From contig MKVQ01000016.1 of assembly GCA_001899635.1 (NCBI GenBank), positions 293,454 through 357,453 on the forward strand: a stretch of 64,000 nucleotides of DNA, written 5' to 3'. The position numbers were made by a program, and so were the translations under genes. Shown here piece by piece: positions 28,816 to 38,064 of the stretch; positions within the stretch are counted from its first letter, which is position 1; each line of letters starts with the position of its first letter. The notes under the pieces are model-generated. The model worked only from the letters and a program-made list of their open reading frames with translations. It had not been told where the DNA came from and did not search any database. The stretch comes from Myxococcales bacterium 68-20 (lineage in GTDB: Bacteria > Myxococcota_A > Polyangia > Polyangiales > Polyangiaceae).

Positions 28816-28888
28816 GAGCCTCGTCTAGTCGATGCCGGCGCCGCGGTCGACGGTGAAGAGCCATCGACCGCGCGCCTCGTGCACGGTT

Positions 28889-29422
28889 CTAGTTGCGGAG
28901 CTTGATGTCGACGCGGCGGTCCTTCTTCCAGCCCTGCTCGTCCGTGCCGGTCGCGTCGAGCTCGCCACGCGACGTGTCGAAGAGCTTGTCGCTCCCGACG
29001 CCGAGGCCGGCGAGGAACGTGTGCGCCGCACGCGCGCGCTTCGCGCCGAGGGTCATGTTGTACTCGGTCTCGCCGCGCGGGTCGGCCCGGCCCACGAGAT
29101 CCACGGCGCGGCCCTTGAGCGGACCCGTCGTGAGGCACTTGGCGACCTGCTCGAGGACCGCCTTCTCCGACTCGGTGAGCTGCTCCGAGTCGAAGTCGAA
29201 CTTCGGCGCCTCTTCGACGTTCGAGAACTTCAGGTTGCACGCCTTGAGGATGGCGTCGTCGACGTTGACGGCCATCTTCTCTTTCTCGGCGGGCGCGCTC
29301 GTCACGCTCGGCGGCGCCTCCGAGGTCGGCTGGGTGGGCGTCTCCGCCGGCTTCTTGTCACCGCCGCATGCGGCAGCGAGAACGAAGAGCGGAGCGACGA
29401 GGACGAGAGCAACCTTCTTCAT
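28889..29422 (-). CDS. OmpA-family peptidoglycan-associated lipoprotein
   Basis: A 177-residue outer-membrane lipoprotein. The signal peptide MKKVALVLVAPLFVLAAAC ends in lipobox LAAAC. A Pro/Thr/Ser linker precedes an OmpA-like peptidoglycan-binding domain (about 75-177), with FDFDSEQLTESEKAVLEQVA, LVGRADPRGETEYN and LGAKRARAAHTFLAGLGV. It tethers the outer membrane to the cell wall, like Pal. No tol genes are adjacent. The start ATG 29422 is set by the signal peptide; the longer frame upstream has none. Confidence 0.9.
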   Translation of the reverse strand: MKKVALVLVAPLFVLAAACGGDKKPAETPTQPTSEAPPSVTSAPAEKEKMAVNVDDAILKACNLKFSNVEEAPKFDFDSEQLTESEKAVLEQVAKCLTTGPLKGRAVDLVGRADPRGETEYNMTLGAKRARAAHTFLAGLGVGSDKLFDTSRGELDATGTDEQGWKKDRRVDIKLRN

Positions 29423-29681
29423 ATTTCCCTCAAGAGCTCGGCAGTGTTCTTTTCCACCGAGGGCTAACTGCGTGAGCGCGCTCGACTCTTCGCCCAGCGC
29501 CACTTCTTTCTAATCGCGTCGGTGCATACGTCAATGAGCGCATCGCACCTCGGAGAAACGCGCGAACAAGCGAGGGCTTACACCCTCACCAGCACGCTGC
29601 GTCTCGCGACGCTGCTTCCTGCCATCAGGATGACACGCGGACCTCGATCTTGTGCGTGTGCACGATAAGATCGCGTGGTCC

Positions 29682-30416
29682 ATGAGCAATCCGTCCCAGC
29701 CCGCATCGACTCCGGGCGACGTCGTCCTCATCGTCGACGACGAAGAGGACATACGCCGGCTCGTCTCCTTCAACCTCGATGAGGCGGGATTCCGCGTCGA
29801 GGCAGTGGACACCGGTGCAGGTGCGCTCACGGCGGCAGTCCGCTTGAAGCCAGCCGTCTTCGTCCTCGACCTCATGCTTCCGGATGTCTCGGGCACCGAG
29901 GTCTGTCGAAGGCTCCGCGCCGACCCCGATCTCGCGGACGCCGCCATCCTCATGCTGACCGCGCGGGGCGACGAGTACGATCGTGTCCTCGGCTTCGAGG
30001 TCGGCGCCGACGACTACGTCGTGAAGCCGTTCAGCGTGCGCGAGCTCGTCATGCGCGTGAAGGGGCTCGCCGTCCGCGCGCGCGAGCGACGCCTGGCGCG
30101 CGGCGCGAGCGACGAGGGCAGGCGGCTTCGCTGGCGCGGCCTCGAGATCGATCCCGTCCGCCATCGCGTCACCATCGACGGCGGCGATCTCGCCCTCCGG
30201 CCTCTCGAGTACAAGCTGCTCGCGATCTTCATCGAGCACCCCGGACGCGTCTTCTCGAGGACCGAGCTCTTGCAGGAGGTCTGGGGGATCAGCCCGGACA
30301 CGAACACGCGCACGGTCGACACACACATCCGCCGGCTGCGCGAGCGTCTTGCGACCTATAGCGAGGCGATCGAGACCGTCCACGGCTTCGGCTACCGCTT
30401 GCGCGATCCGTCGTAG
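29682..30416 (+). CDS. OmpR/PhoB-family response regulator
   Basis: A 244-residue regulator: receiver with the acidic pocket VDDEED, phospho-acceptor D63 in VLDLMLPDVSG, and MLTARGDEYDRVLGFEVGA with the K in VVKPFSVREL. A PhoB-type winged helix ends ETVHGFGYRLRDP. It is paired with the PhoR-like kinase that begins about 60 bases downstream. ATG 29682 is chosen because the receiver starts soon after; GTGs at 29652 and 29658 are in frame. I do not use the phoB symbol because no phosphate genes are nearby. Confidence 0.92.
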   Translation: MSNPSQPASTPGDVVLIVDDEEDIRRLVSFNLDEAGFRVEAVDTGAGALTAAVRLKPAVFVLDLMLPDVSGTEVCRRLRADPDLADAAILMLTARGDEYDRVLGFEVGADDYVVKPFSVRELVMRVKGLAVRARERRLARGASDEGRRLRWRGLEIDPVRHRVTIDGGDLALRPLEYKLLAIFIEHPGRVFSRTELLQEVWGISPDTNTRTVDTHIRRLRERLATYSEAIETVHGFGYRLRDPS

Positions 30417-30473
30417 CGAGGCTCGTCGCGATCCATGCAATCCTTCGCCTGCCGGATGCGGAGGTAGGTCCCG

Positions 30474-31925
30474 ATGACGCTCTCGTTCCGCTCGAAGCTA
30501 CTGGCCAGCCACGTCGCGCTCGTGCTCGTCGCCGGCGGCATCGCGTTCTTCACCCTCGATCGCGCGCTCACCGCCGATCTCCTCCACCAGCTCGACCAGC
30601 GGCTCGAGGAGCAAGGCAAGGGCGCGATCGAGTGGGCCGAAGGTGGCAAGCGCCATCCCGACCGCATCACGACGCGCATCGCGAACATCGTCGACGCGGA
30701 GGTCACGCTCTTCGAGAAGGACGGGACGGTCCTCGGCGCATCGAGCCCCGAGGCCCGCGGCGACGTCGGGCCCGAGCTCGCCGTCGCCCAGGCCGGCGGC
30801 GTCGGAAAGGCGACGCGCTGGCGCTCCGGGCGCGAGCTCCACTACGTCGCCGTGGCGGGCTCCGAAGGGACGGTGCTCCGCCTCGCGCAGCCGCTCTCCG
30901 AGATCAACGAGACGGTCGGCGCGATGCGCAGGCGGCTCGTGTTCGCGTCGACCCTCGCGATGCTCGTCGCGATCGTCCTCGGGTTCCTGGCTGCGCGCGT
31001 CGCATCGCGCCCGCTCCAGGAGATGACCACGACGGCGACGCGGCTCGCTCGGGGAGAGTTCGACGCCCCGATCCCCGAAGGGGACCGCGACGAGTTCGGC
31101 GTGCTCTGGCGCGCGCTGAAGTCGCTCGCGTCCCAGCTCAAGGCACGCATCGGCGACCTCGTCGAAGAAGGCGATCGCCTCCAGCGGCTGATGACGATCC
31201 GCCGCGACTTCGTGGCGAACGTCTCGCACGAGCTCCGTACGCCGGTGACGTCGATCCAGGGTTACGCCGAGACGCTGCTCGGCCAGGAAGAGACGCCGCC
31301 TTCGATCCGCGCGCAGTTCCTGGAGGTGATCCACCGCCAGGCACAGCGCATCGGCGCCCTGGTCGAGCAGCTCCTCGCGCTCTCGGAGCTCGAGGCACGG
31401 GGACGGGACGACCTCGCACGCGAGGCGATCGGCGTGCTGTCGATCGCGCGTCACGTCGCCGAGACGGTCGCCGGTCACGGCGAGAGTCACGGGAAGAGCA
31501 GGACGGTGACCGTCAATCTCGAGGGCATCCCCGAGGCGGTCCTCGTCCTCGCCGACCCGGAGGGCGTCGAGCGCGCGTTGCTCAACCTCGTCGACAACGC
31601 GGTCAAATACGGGAAGGAGGGCGGCACGGTGAGCATCACGGCAGCCGTGGCGACGGCCGGCGGGAAGGAGACCGTGACCATCACCGTGGCCGACGACGGC
31701 GACGGGATCGAGGCCAAGCACCTCCCGCGCCTCTTCGAGCGTTTTTATCGCGTCGACACGGGGCGCTCGCGACAACACGGCGGCGCAGGCCTCGGCCTCG
31801 CGATCGTGAAGCATCTCGTCGAGTCGATGGACGGCGCGATCGAGGTCGAGAGCGAGGTCGGAAAGGGCACCCGCTTCATCGTGACGCTGCCGGCTCCGCG
31901 CCCTTCGACGATGACCAAGCTCTGA
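30474..31925 (+). CDS. Sensor histidine kinase, PhoR-like
   Basis: A 483-residue membrane kinase: helix 1 (about 10-30), a periplasmic domain of about 120 residues, helix 2 (about 155-178), HAMP, then HisKA with FVANVSHELRTPVTSIQGYA (phospho-acceptor H252). HATPase_c carries NLVDNAVKYG, DDGDGI and GAGLGLAIVKHL. All catalytic boxes are intact. It follows its cognate regulator on the same strand. The PhoR-like label rests on the H-box region; the real signal is unknown. Confidence 0.92.
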   Translation: MTLSFRSKLLASHVALVLVAGGIAFFTLDRALTADLLHQLDQRLEEQGKGAIEWAEGGKRHPDRITTRIANIVDAEVTLFEKDGTVLGASSPEARGDVGPELAVAQAGGVGKATRWRSGRELHYVAVAGSEGTVLRLAQPLSEINETVGAMRRRLVFASTLAMLVAIVLGFLAARVASRPLQEMTTTATRLARGEFDAPIPEGDRDEFGVLWRALKSLASQLKARIGDLVEEGDRLQRLMTIRRDFVANVSHELRTPVTSIQGYAETLLGQEETPPSIRAQFLEVIHRQAQRIGALVEQLLALSELEARGRDDLAREAIGVLSIARHVAETVAGHGESHGKSRTVTVNLEGIPEAVLVLADPEGVERALLNLVDNAVKYGKEGGTVSITAAVATAGGKETVTITVADDGDGIEAKHLPRLFERFYRVDTGRSRQHGGAGLGLAIVKHLVESMDGAIEVESEVGKGTRFIVTLPAPRPSTMTKL

Positions 31926-31995
31926 CGAGGCCCGTTCGGGCGAAGTCTCGTGGCTTCAGTCACCAGGCTGCAGACGTCGGCAGACTGACCCGGCG

Positions 31996-32493
31996 TCACT
32001 GAAGGACGTGCATGCCGTACTGCTCGAGGGCGCCGGTCGAGATCATCGAGCCGTCCGGGAACCGGCAGAAGCCGTCCTCGTTGCCGGTCGAGTTGTGACC
32101 CGTCACGAGCTTCTGGCCGAGCTTCAGGCACACCTTCGTCCCCGCGCTCATGCCACCGGTGAGCTCACGCGCGGCGATCTCGACCGGCATGCCGCTCCGC
32201 ACCGGCCGGAGCGCGTCGCACGCGAGCTGGCCGCTCGCCTGGCGACACTGCGCGCTCACCCGCACGTTCTCGCGTGCGTAGAAGACGAAGGGCATCTGCT
32301 CGCCCTCCTGTGAGGTCCACACCTCGTTGAGGAACGGAGCAGACTCGAGCGTCGCGAGCGGTCCAGTCACCGTGTTCGTCGCGTCGGCAGGAGAGGTCGC
32401 ACCGCTCGACGACTGGTTGTCCTTCGAGGGACAGCCGAGGAACACAGCGGACGAGAGGAGAACGGCAGCGACCAACGGGACGTGCGAGCTCAT
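31996..32493 (-). CDS. Hypothetical lipoprotein
   Basis: A 165-residue protein opening with a signal peptide (SHVPLVAAVLLSSAVFLGC) and lipobox FLGC, then a Ser/Thr/Ala linker and a beta-rich domain (FVFYARENVRVSAQCRQ, PVEIAARELTGG, KVCLKLGQKLVTGHN). Four cysteines in the mature part may form disulphides. No family is recognised. It is convergent with the histidine kinase and followed upstream by the membrane Ser/Thr kinase on the same strand. Confidence 0.7.
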   Translation of the reverse strand: MSSHVPLVAAVLLSSAVFLGCPSKDNQSSSGATSPADATNTVTGPLATLESAPFLNEVWTSQEGEQMPFVFYARENVRVSAQCRQASGQLACDALRPVRSGMPVEIAARELTGGMSAGTKVCLKLGQKLVTGHNSTGNEDGFCRFPDGSMISTGALEQYGMHVLQ

Positions 32494-32561
32494 CCAGTGG
32501 TCATACAGGACTCGAGCCCGAAGGTCACCGACGGCATCCACGCCGCCTCACGACACGCGGC

Positions 32562-33953
32562 TCAGGGTGGGTGCGAAACAGGGCTTCGCTCGAGGACGTA
32601 CGCGCCCACCGCAGCGCAGGCGACGAGCGCGATCAGCAGCACGACGACGAGCGCGCGCACCGAGCTTCGCGATCGCGACGGCTCAGGCTCGGTCGCACTG
32701 GCGAGCGCAGGCGGCGCTCCCGAGGTCGAGCCCGAGCCGGAGCCGGTCGTCGGTCCACGGAAATGATCCGGCGGCTGGCTCGGCAGCGGTCCGCGCATCC
32801 GCGCAGTCGCATGTGGAGCCGGGGCCAGAGAGCGGTCGCGAACGCCGTGTGCCGGATCGCTCGCGAGCGCCGGAGCGGCCTGGGTCTGGTCGAAGGCGAG
32901 GCCCACTTCGTCGTCGGCGACTGCGTCGCGAAGGAGCGGACCGCGAGCGGACAGCGCGGGCGCAAACGGCAGCGTCTCGTCGGACGGATCCAGCCGCTCG
33001 GTCTCGAGCGAGGACGCGCCCGGCTCGCGCGCCTTCGACGCCACGGGCACCGTCATGCTGTCCGCCGTGAAGACCTCCGCGCGTGGGCCTCGAGCGGAGC
33101 GAAGTGCTGCCTGCATGTCGCGGGCGCTCGGCCATCGATCGTCCATCTCGAGCTCGAGCGCGCGATCGATCACGCTCGACACCGACGGCGACACATGGGG
33201 CGCGAGCTGGCGGATCGGCCGCGAACGACGCGTCGCGCTCGCGATGAGCTGCTCGTGGATCGACTGCGCGTCGTCGTGGACGTAGCGGCCGGTGATCGCC
33301 GTGAAGAGCGTCGCGCCAAGGCCCCACACGTCGGAGCGCGCGTCGACGGCGTCGCGACGACCAGCGGCCTGCTCGGGCGGCATGAACTCGGGGGTGCCGA
33401 TCGTCACGCCGGTCTGCGTTGCCTCCGAGTGAGCGTCCTTCATCCGAGCGAGACCGAAGTCGAGGAGCTTGATCTCCCCGTCCCTCGTCAGAAAGACGTT
33501 CTCCGGCTTCACATCGCGATGAACGATCCCCTTCTCGTGCGCGACGGCGAGCACGTCGAGCGCGTCGTCTGCGAGATCGAGCACCTCGTCGATCGGGAGC
33601 GCTCCCCCGAGCCGTAGCCGCCGGGCATCGATCGTCTCTCCGTCGAGCAGCTCGAGGACCAGGAACACTGCGCCGTCCTCCGTGACGCCGTCATCGAGGA
33701 CGGCGACGACGCCCGAATGGCCGACCGCGTTCGCGACGTACCCCTCGCGCAGGAAGCGAGCGCGCACCTGGGGATCGCGAGACAGCTGCGCGTGGAGCAT
33801 CTTCAGGGCGGCACGGTGCCCATTCCGATGCGTCGCGGCGTAGACGGTGGCCATTCCGCCCGAACCGATGCGGGCATCCACCTGCCACTTCCCGTTGATC
33901 ACGGTGCCGACGCGACCCTGTCCCCGCGGTCCGCCCGCCCAGGCTTCGCTCAC
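32562..33953 (-). CDS. Membrane-anchored Ser/Thr protein kinase
   Basis: A 463-residue kinase. The catalytic domain (about 20-285) has glycine loop GSGGMATVYAA, AALKML with the anchoring lysine, HRDVKPEN, DFGLAR, and GTPEFMPPEQ in the activation segment. A Pro/Ala-rich juxtamembrane region follows, and one helix near the C-terminus (VVLLIALVACAAVGAYVL) is followed by only ten residues outside. All catalytic residues are intact. The start is GTG 33953 preceded by GGGGGATGGG. It may signal to FHA proteins such as the one at 12 kb, which is inference. Confidence 0.93.
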   Translation of the reverse strand: MSEAWAGGPRGQGRVGTVINGKWQVDARIGSGGMATVYAATHRNGHRAALKMLHAQLSRDPQVRARFLREGYVANAVGHSGVVAVLDDGVTEDGAVFLVLELLDGETIDARRLRLGGALPIDEVLDLADDALDVLAVAHEKGIVHRDVKPENVFLTRDGEIKLLDFGLARMKDAHSEATQTGVTIGTPEFMPPEQAAGRRDAVDARSDVWGLGATLFTAITGRYVHDDAQSIHEQLIASATRRSRPIRQLAPHVSPSVSSVIDRALELEMDDRWPSARDMQAALRSARGPRAEVFTADSMTVPVASKAREPGASSLETERLDPSDETLPFAPALSARGPLLRDAVADDEVGLAFDQTQAAPALASDPAHGVRDRSLAPAPHATARMRGPLPSQPPDHFRGPTTGSGSGSTSGAPPALASATEPEPSRSRSSVRALVVVLLIALVACAAVGAYVLERSPVSHPP

Positions 33954-34114
33954 CCCATCCCCCAGCGCGAAGGTTCGCGATCGAGCGTATCACGCTCCCG
34001 GAGACGGCAAAGATCGGGGGTACCGGTGACGAGCGGGGTTCGACGATGCGGACGCCGAACGGACGCGTCGAGCCGACCTCCACGGCTCGAGCCGTGGAGA
34101 TCGAGCGATGCGTC

Positions 34115-34519
34115 TCAGTTGACGGCTTCGTTCTGGATCGACGCGCGCTCGCGATTCGCGGCGGCCTCCGCCTCCGCCTTCTCGAGCTCCTGACGCACGA
34201 CGCGCTCGACCTCGGCCTGCATCTGCCCCGAGAGCGTCTTCCACCACATCACGAAGTCCGCCTGGAGCGACCAGAGCGGGTACTTGAAGGTCGCCGGCTT
34301 GTTCTTCTCGATGAAGAAGTGGCTGATCCACGCGGGGCCGTAGCCGAAGAACGGCGCAACGAGCAGGAGCCAGCGCCGCTTCGTGAGCAGACCCATCGCC
34401 GCGCAGGAGACCGCCGCTGTCGTGCCGACGAAGTGGAAGATGCGCGTTGCCTTCTTCTTGTGCTCGCCGACGTAGTAATCCCAGAACTGCTCGAACGTCT
34501 CGATCTTGGCGTCGGCCAT
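34115..34519 (-). CDS. Mpo1-like (DUF962) membrane protein
   Basis: A 134-residue protein of the DUF962/YGL010w family, whose yeast member Mpo1 is a dioxygenase acting on 2-hydroxy fatty acids. Family blocks are FWDYYVGEHKKKATRIFHFVG, GYGPAWISHFFIEKN and FKYPLWSLQADFVMW; the histidines in GEH, RIFHF and ISHF are the likely metal ligands. Two hydrophobic segments are seen. The C-terminal 35 residues form a charged coiled coil. ATG 34519 has GAGGTGGGCC upstream; the longer frame to 34765 is repeat-derived and rejected. Confidence 0.8.
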   Translation of the reverse strand: MADAKIETFEQFWDYYVGEHKKKATRIFHFVGTTAAVSCAAMGLLTKRRWLLLVAPFFGYGPAWISHFFIEKNKPATFKYPLWSLQADFVMWWKTLSGQMQAEVERVVRQELEKAEAEAAANRERASIQNEAVN

Positions 34520-34854
34520 GGCCCACCTCGGGGAAAGAAGCGGGGACCACCTTCCCCAGCGCGACGAAGGATGACCCCGTGACGCGATGGTGTCCAGTCG
34601 GGGCGGCCGAATCCGAGGGTGGGTCGTGAGCGAGGTCGCCGGGGCCGTCAAGAGTGCGATGGCCGGCAGCTTTCGGCCCGAGGCGCTCGCGCGAGCTCGG
34701 GGCTGCGCCCCAACGACCCGCGGGCGAGCCCCAACACCCCGCGGGTGAGCCCCAACGCCCCGCAAAGGTGCGCCGGGTGGATCACCGCGCCACTTTCTGG
34801 CAAGGTTCGCGCCGGAATCGGGAGCGATCCCGGATCCGAACTTCTTACCTTCTC
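34520..34854. other. Divergent intergenic region with tandem repeat, 335 bp
   Basis: Lies between the Mpo1-like gene and the ankyrin-fusion gene, so both promoters are here. It contains the 21-bp tandem repeat listed next. No coding region supported by homology is seen, although two frames run through it. Confidence 0.6.
34708..34763 (+). repeat. 21-bp tandem repeat (2.7 copies), dispersed motif copy 2
   Basis: Units ccccaacgacccgcgggcga (34708-34727, plus g) and ccccaacaccccgcgggtga (34729-34748, plus g), then a partial unit ccccaacgccccgc (34750-34763). The segment before it, ggggctgcg, restores the motif seen at 13111. Confidence 0.75.
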
Positions 34855-37800
34855 ATGTCCGCAGGCCGTCTGGCATCCATTCGTGGGGACCTCCTCTCGA
34901 GGCTCGTGCTTGCCGTGGTGCAGATCACGGCGATCGCGTGGTTCTCGCCCGGGCAGGGGCTGCCGCTCGACGACGCGTGGATTCATCAGGTCGTCGCGCG
35001 CACGTTCGCGGACACGGGAACGCTCGGCTATGCGCCCGGACAGCACGGCGCCGCGGCGACGAGCTACCTCTGGGCGGCGCTCCTCGCGATCGGCTTCAAG
35101 ATCCCGCTGTTCGAGCCGACCCGCTGGGCGCTCGTCCTGAACGGGCTCGCCGCGCTGGCGACCGGCCAGCTCCTCCACTCGATCATCCTCCGCGCGCGCC
35201 CCGACGGCGTCACGACACGCCAGTGGCACGCGACGTCGTTCGTCACGACGCTGCTCGCTTCGATCGCTCCGAACATCCTGTGGTTCATCTGCTCGGGAAT
35301 GGAGGCGATGCCGTTCCTCGCACTGTCGCTCGCAGCGATCTGGGCGGCGACCGGCGACGAGGAGAAGCCTCGCCGCGCGATCATCGCGGGGCTCGCGGCC
35401 GGAGCGCTCGCGCTCGTGCGCCCCGAAGCGGCTCCGCTCGGTGGTCTCCTCGCCGCGCACGCGTTCCTCCGGAAGCGGACGCGCAGCATCGCGCGGATCG
35501 CGGTGCCGTGGCTTGCGAGCGTCGGCCTTTACGTCGTCTCGAACGTCGTGAAGACCGGCCACGCCGCGCCGAGCACGCTCAGCGGCCGGCGGTGGCTCTG
35601 GTTCGAGATGTCGAGCGGCCTCTCGCGAAGTGACCGCGCGCTCGATTTCCTCGACGCCTGGGGGACGCGGCTCGGGAGCTACACGTTCGATACGAGCCTC
35701 GGAGTCGTATGGGTGCTCGTCGCCCTCGCGGCATACGGAGCGCTCCGGCTGGTCCTCGGTTCCGGCCGGAAGCTCAGGGAGAGCCTCGTCTCCGAGGACG
35801 CGCCGAAGCTCCTCTTCGCGTGGGCGATGTTCCACGCGGCGTTCTACTTGCTGCTCCTCCCGACCCCGGGTCACGGCGGCCGCTATCAACCGTTCACGCC
35901 GCTCCTCTTCGCAACGTGCCTGCCGATCGGCGCCGCGTTCTTGCTCCATGAGCTCGCACGCATCGCCGGAGCCGCGGAGAAGATCCGCTTCGGCTGGTTC
36001 GCCGCCATCGCGATCACTCCGTGCATCGCGCTCGGCGCGCCGATCGCGGAGTCGCTTCGTCACGCCAATGCGCTCGCCGTCGCTCACATCGACGCGACGG
36101 AGCTCGAGGCAGGCCGCTTCGTCGACACGCTGCCGGAGGGCACGATCGCGAGCTTCGACATCGGCGGCACCGGTTACGTCTCGCGACGGCCCGTGGTCGA
36201 CCTCGGCGGCCTCTCCGACCCGAAGACGGCGGCGCTGCTCGAGTCCGGTCGGATCTCGACCTGGCTCGTGGAGAACCAGGTGCGGTGGCTCGTGCTCCCA
36301 CAGTCGTACGAGTCGACGCTCCCGACCTTCGACGACTACCGCGCGCGCCTTCACCTCGCCGGCAACGCGTCGCTCCGCCTCGAGCCGGTGCGTGTCTTCG
36401 AGACGCCGTTCGAGCGATGGGAGCCGGCGATCCGCGCCACGTGGAACGCAGCGCCGAAGCAGGTCGTCTACGAGGTCACGTACACGAAGGAGGCCGGACC
36501 GCGCGAGGTCCCGCTGGTCGCGCCCAAGGCGTCCCGCGCCATCCCCGATCCCGCGCGCCTCGTCCGCGTGCGAGACCGCATCGTCGCCGAGCACATGCTC
36601 GCGACGCTCGCCGCGTGGGACCTGCCCGTCGACGTGAAGCTCATCCCGTCGCGCCCGGAAACGGAGTCGTCCGCCACGAGCGCGGCGCCGGGCGCTGCGT
36701 CGGCCACGAAGCTGCCCGGCGACCCGTGCACGATCAGCCTCGGATGGTGGGGCCTCTCGATCGACGGCTGTGCGTCGGCATCCGGCGGCGATCCGCGCGT
36801 GCTCCGCGCGATGGCGAGCGAGATGGCCGGCCGCTACTTCGACGCCGGCGATCTCGGCGGCGCGCTTCGCGCGATCCCGCACGTCGTTGCGGAAGCGCGG
36901 CGGCGCGTCGATCCCGGCTTCCATCCGCCGCTCGCGTCGCTGACGCAGCCGCTCCCCGGTGGGATGCGCCTCTCCCCGATGCGCGCCGCGGGCAGTGGCC
37001 TTCTGGTCTTTGCAGGCGTGCTGGCGGCGGCGATCGTCATCCAGACGGCCGCGCGCCGGAACGTGCGCCTCTCGCGCCTCGTCGCGCTCGCGCGCTCGCG
37101 GCTGCCGGCGACGACGGCATCGACGCTGCTCCTCCTGACCGTGAGCACCATCGCGACCCTCGCCGTCGGCTGTCAGCAGCGCGAGGACGACGTCGGACAC
37201 GCGATCACGAAGAGCCGCGCCGCGGTCGAGACCGCGATCGCGAAGGGCGGGAGCGTCGATCCCGTCGGCTCGCAGCCGGCGCCGCTCGTGACGGCTGCCA
37301 CCGCAGGCAACGCCGAGATCGTCGCGCTGCTCCTCGCCCGCGGTGCACGCCTCGACGTGCGAACCGCCGACGGATCGACCGCGCTGCACGTCGCCGCGCG
37401 CAGGGGACACCATGCCGTCGTCACGGTCCTCGCAGCTGCGATGGCCTCGAACGCCGTCACGCTCGATGCCCCCGCCGGCCCGCGAGCTCGAACGGCGCTC
37501 CACGACGCGGCCGCGGCTGGCTCCATCGACGGCGTGAACGCGCTCCTCAGGGCCGGTGCGGATCCGAACAAGGCGGACTCGTTCGGGCAGACGGCACTCC
37601 ATCTCGTCGCCGCGATCGAGCCGCTTCGAGCCGCCGCGATTGCAGAGCGGCTCGCCCTCGCCGGCGCGGATCCTCGGACGGCGGACGCGCGCGGCTTCAC
37701 GGCCTTGCACGCCGCCGCCGTCACGGACAATCTCCCCCTCGTGGGGACGCTGCTCCGAAGCCCGGATCTGATCGATGTGAAGACGCCGCCCGGTGAGACG

Positions 37801-38064
37801 GCGCTCGACCTCGCCCTCCGCTACGGTCGTGACCGCGCGGCCGAGGGGCTGATGAACGGGGGCGCGACGATCGAACGCGAAGATGCCTGGCCCCCGCTCC
37901 ATCAGGCAGCGCGGATGGACGCCGTCGACCGCGTGGCGAACCTCATCGCGATCGGGGCCGACACGCAACGGCGCGCACGCGGCAAGACCGCGCTCGAGCT
38001 CGCCGTCGAGCATGGAAGCAAGCGCGTCGAAGTGCTGCTCCGAGAGCGAGCTCGAGAGCGATGA
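34855..38064 (+). CDS. GT-C-like membrane protein fused to a C-terminal ankyrin domain
   Basis: A 1069-residue protein. Residues 1-400 contain about ten hydrophobic helices and an early acidic motif (GLPLDDAWIHQ) of the kind seen in GT-C lipid-linked sugar transferases. Residues 420-640 form a soluble domain. After further helices (about 715-735 and 750-770), the text LATLAVGC (C773) looks like a lipoprotein signal end. Residues 780-1069 carry six or seven ankyrin repeats (GSTALHVAARRGHHAVV, GQTALHLVAA, GFTALHAAAV). The start is ATG 34855. It overlaps the next gene by ATGA. I do not know the substrate. Confidence 0.8.
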   Translation: MSAGRLASIRGDLLSRLVLAVVQITAIAWFSPGQGLPLDDAWIHQVVARTFADTGTLGYAPGQHGAAATSYLWAALLAIGFKIPLFEPTRWALVLNGLAALATGQLLHSIILRARPDGVTTRQWHATSFVTTLLASIAPNILWFICSGMEAMPFLALSLAAIWAATGDEEKPRRAIIAGLAAGALALVRPEAAPLGGLLAAHAFLRKRTRSIARIAVPWLASVGLYVVSNVVKTGHAAPSTLSGRRWLWFEMSSGLSRSDRALDFLDAWGTRLGSYTFDTSLGVVWVLVALAAYGALRLVLGSGRKLRESLVSEDAPKLLFAWAMFHAAFYLLLLPTPGHGGRYQPFTPLLFATCLPIGAAFLLHELARIAGAAEKIRFGWFAAIAITPCIALGAPIAESLRHANALAVAHIDATELEAGRFVDTLPEGTIASFDIGGTGYVSRRPVVDLGGLSDPKTAALLESGRISTWLVENQVRWLVLPQSYESTLPTFDDYRARLHLAGNASLRLEPVRVFETPFERWEPAIRATWNAAPKQVVYEVTYTKEAGPREVPLVAPKASRAIPDPARLVRVRDRIVAEHMLATLAAWDLPVDVKLIPSRPETESSATSAAPGAASATKLPGDPCTISLGWWGLSIDGCASASGGDPRVLRAMASEMAGRYFDAGDLGGALRAIPHVVAEARRRVDPGFHPPLASLTQPLPGGMRLSPMRAAGSGLLVFAGVLAAAIVIQTAARRNVRLSRLVALARSRLPATTASTLLLLTVSTIATLAVGCQQREDDVGHAITKSRAAVETAIAKGGSVDPVGSQPAPLVTAATAGNAEIVALLLARGARLDVRTADGSTALHVAARRGHHAVVTVLAAAMASNAVTLDAPAGPRARTALHDAAAAGSIDGVNALLRAGADPNKADSFGQTALHLVAAIEPLRAAAIAERLALAGADPRTADARGFTALHAAAVTDNLPLVGTLLRSPDLIDVKTPPGETALDLALRYGRDRAAEGLMNGGATIEREDAWPPLHQAARMDAVDRVANLIAIGADTQRRARGKTALELAVEHGSKRVEVLLRERARER

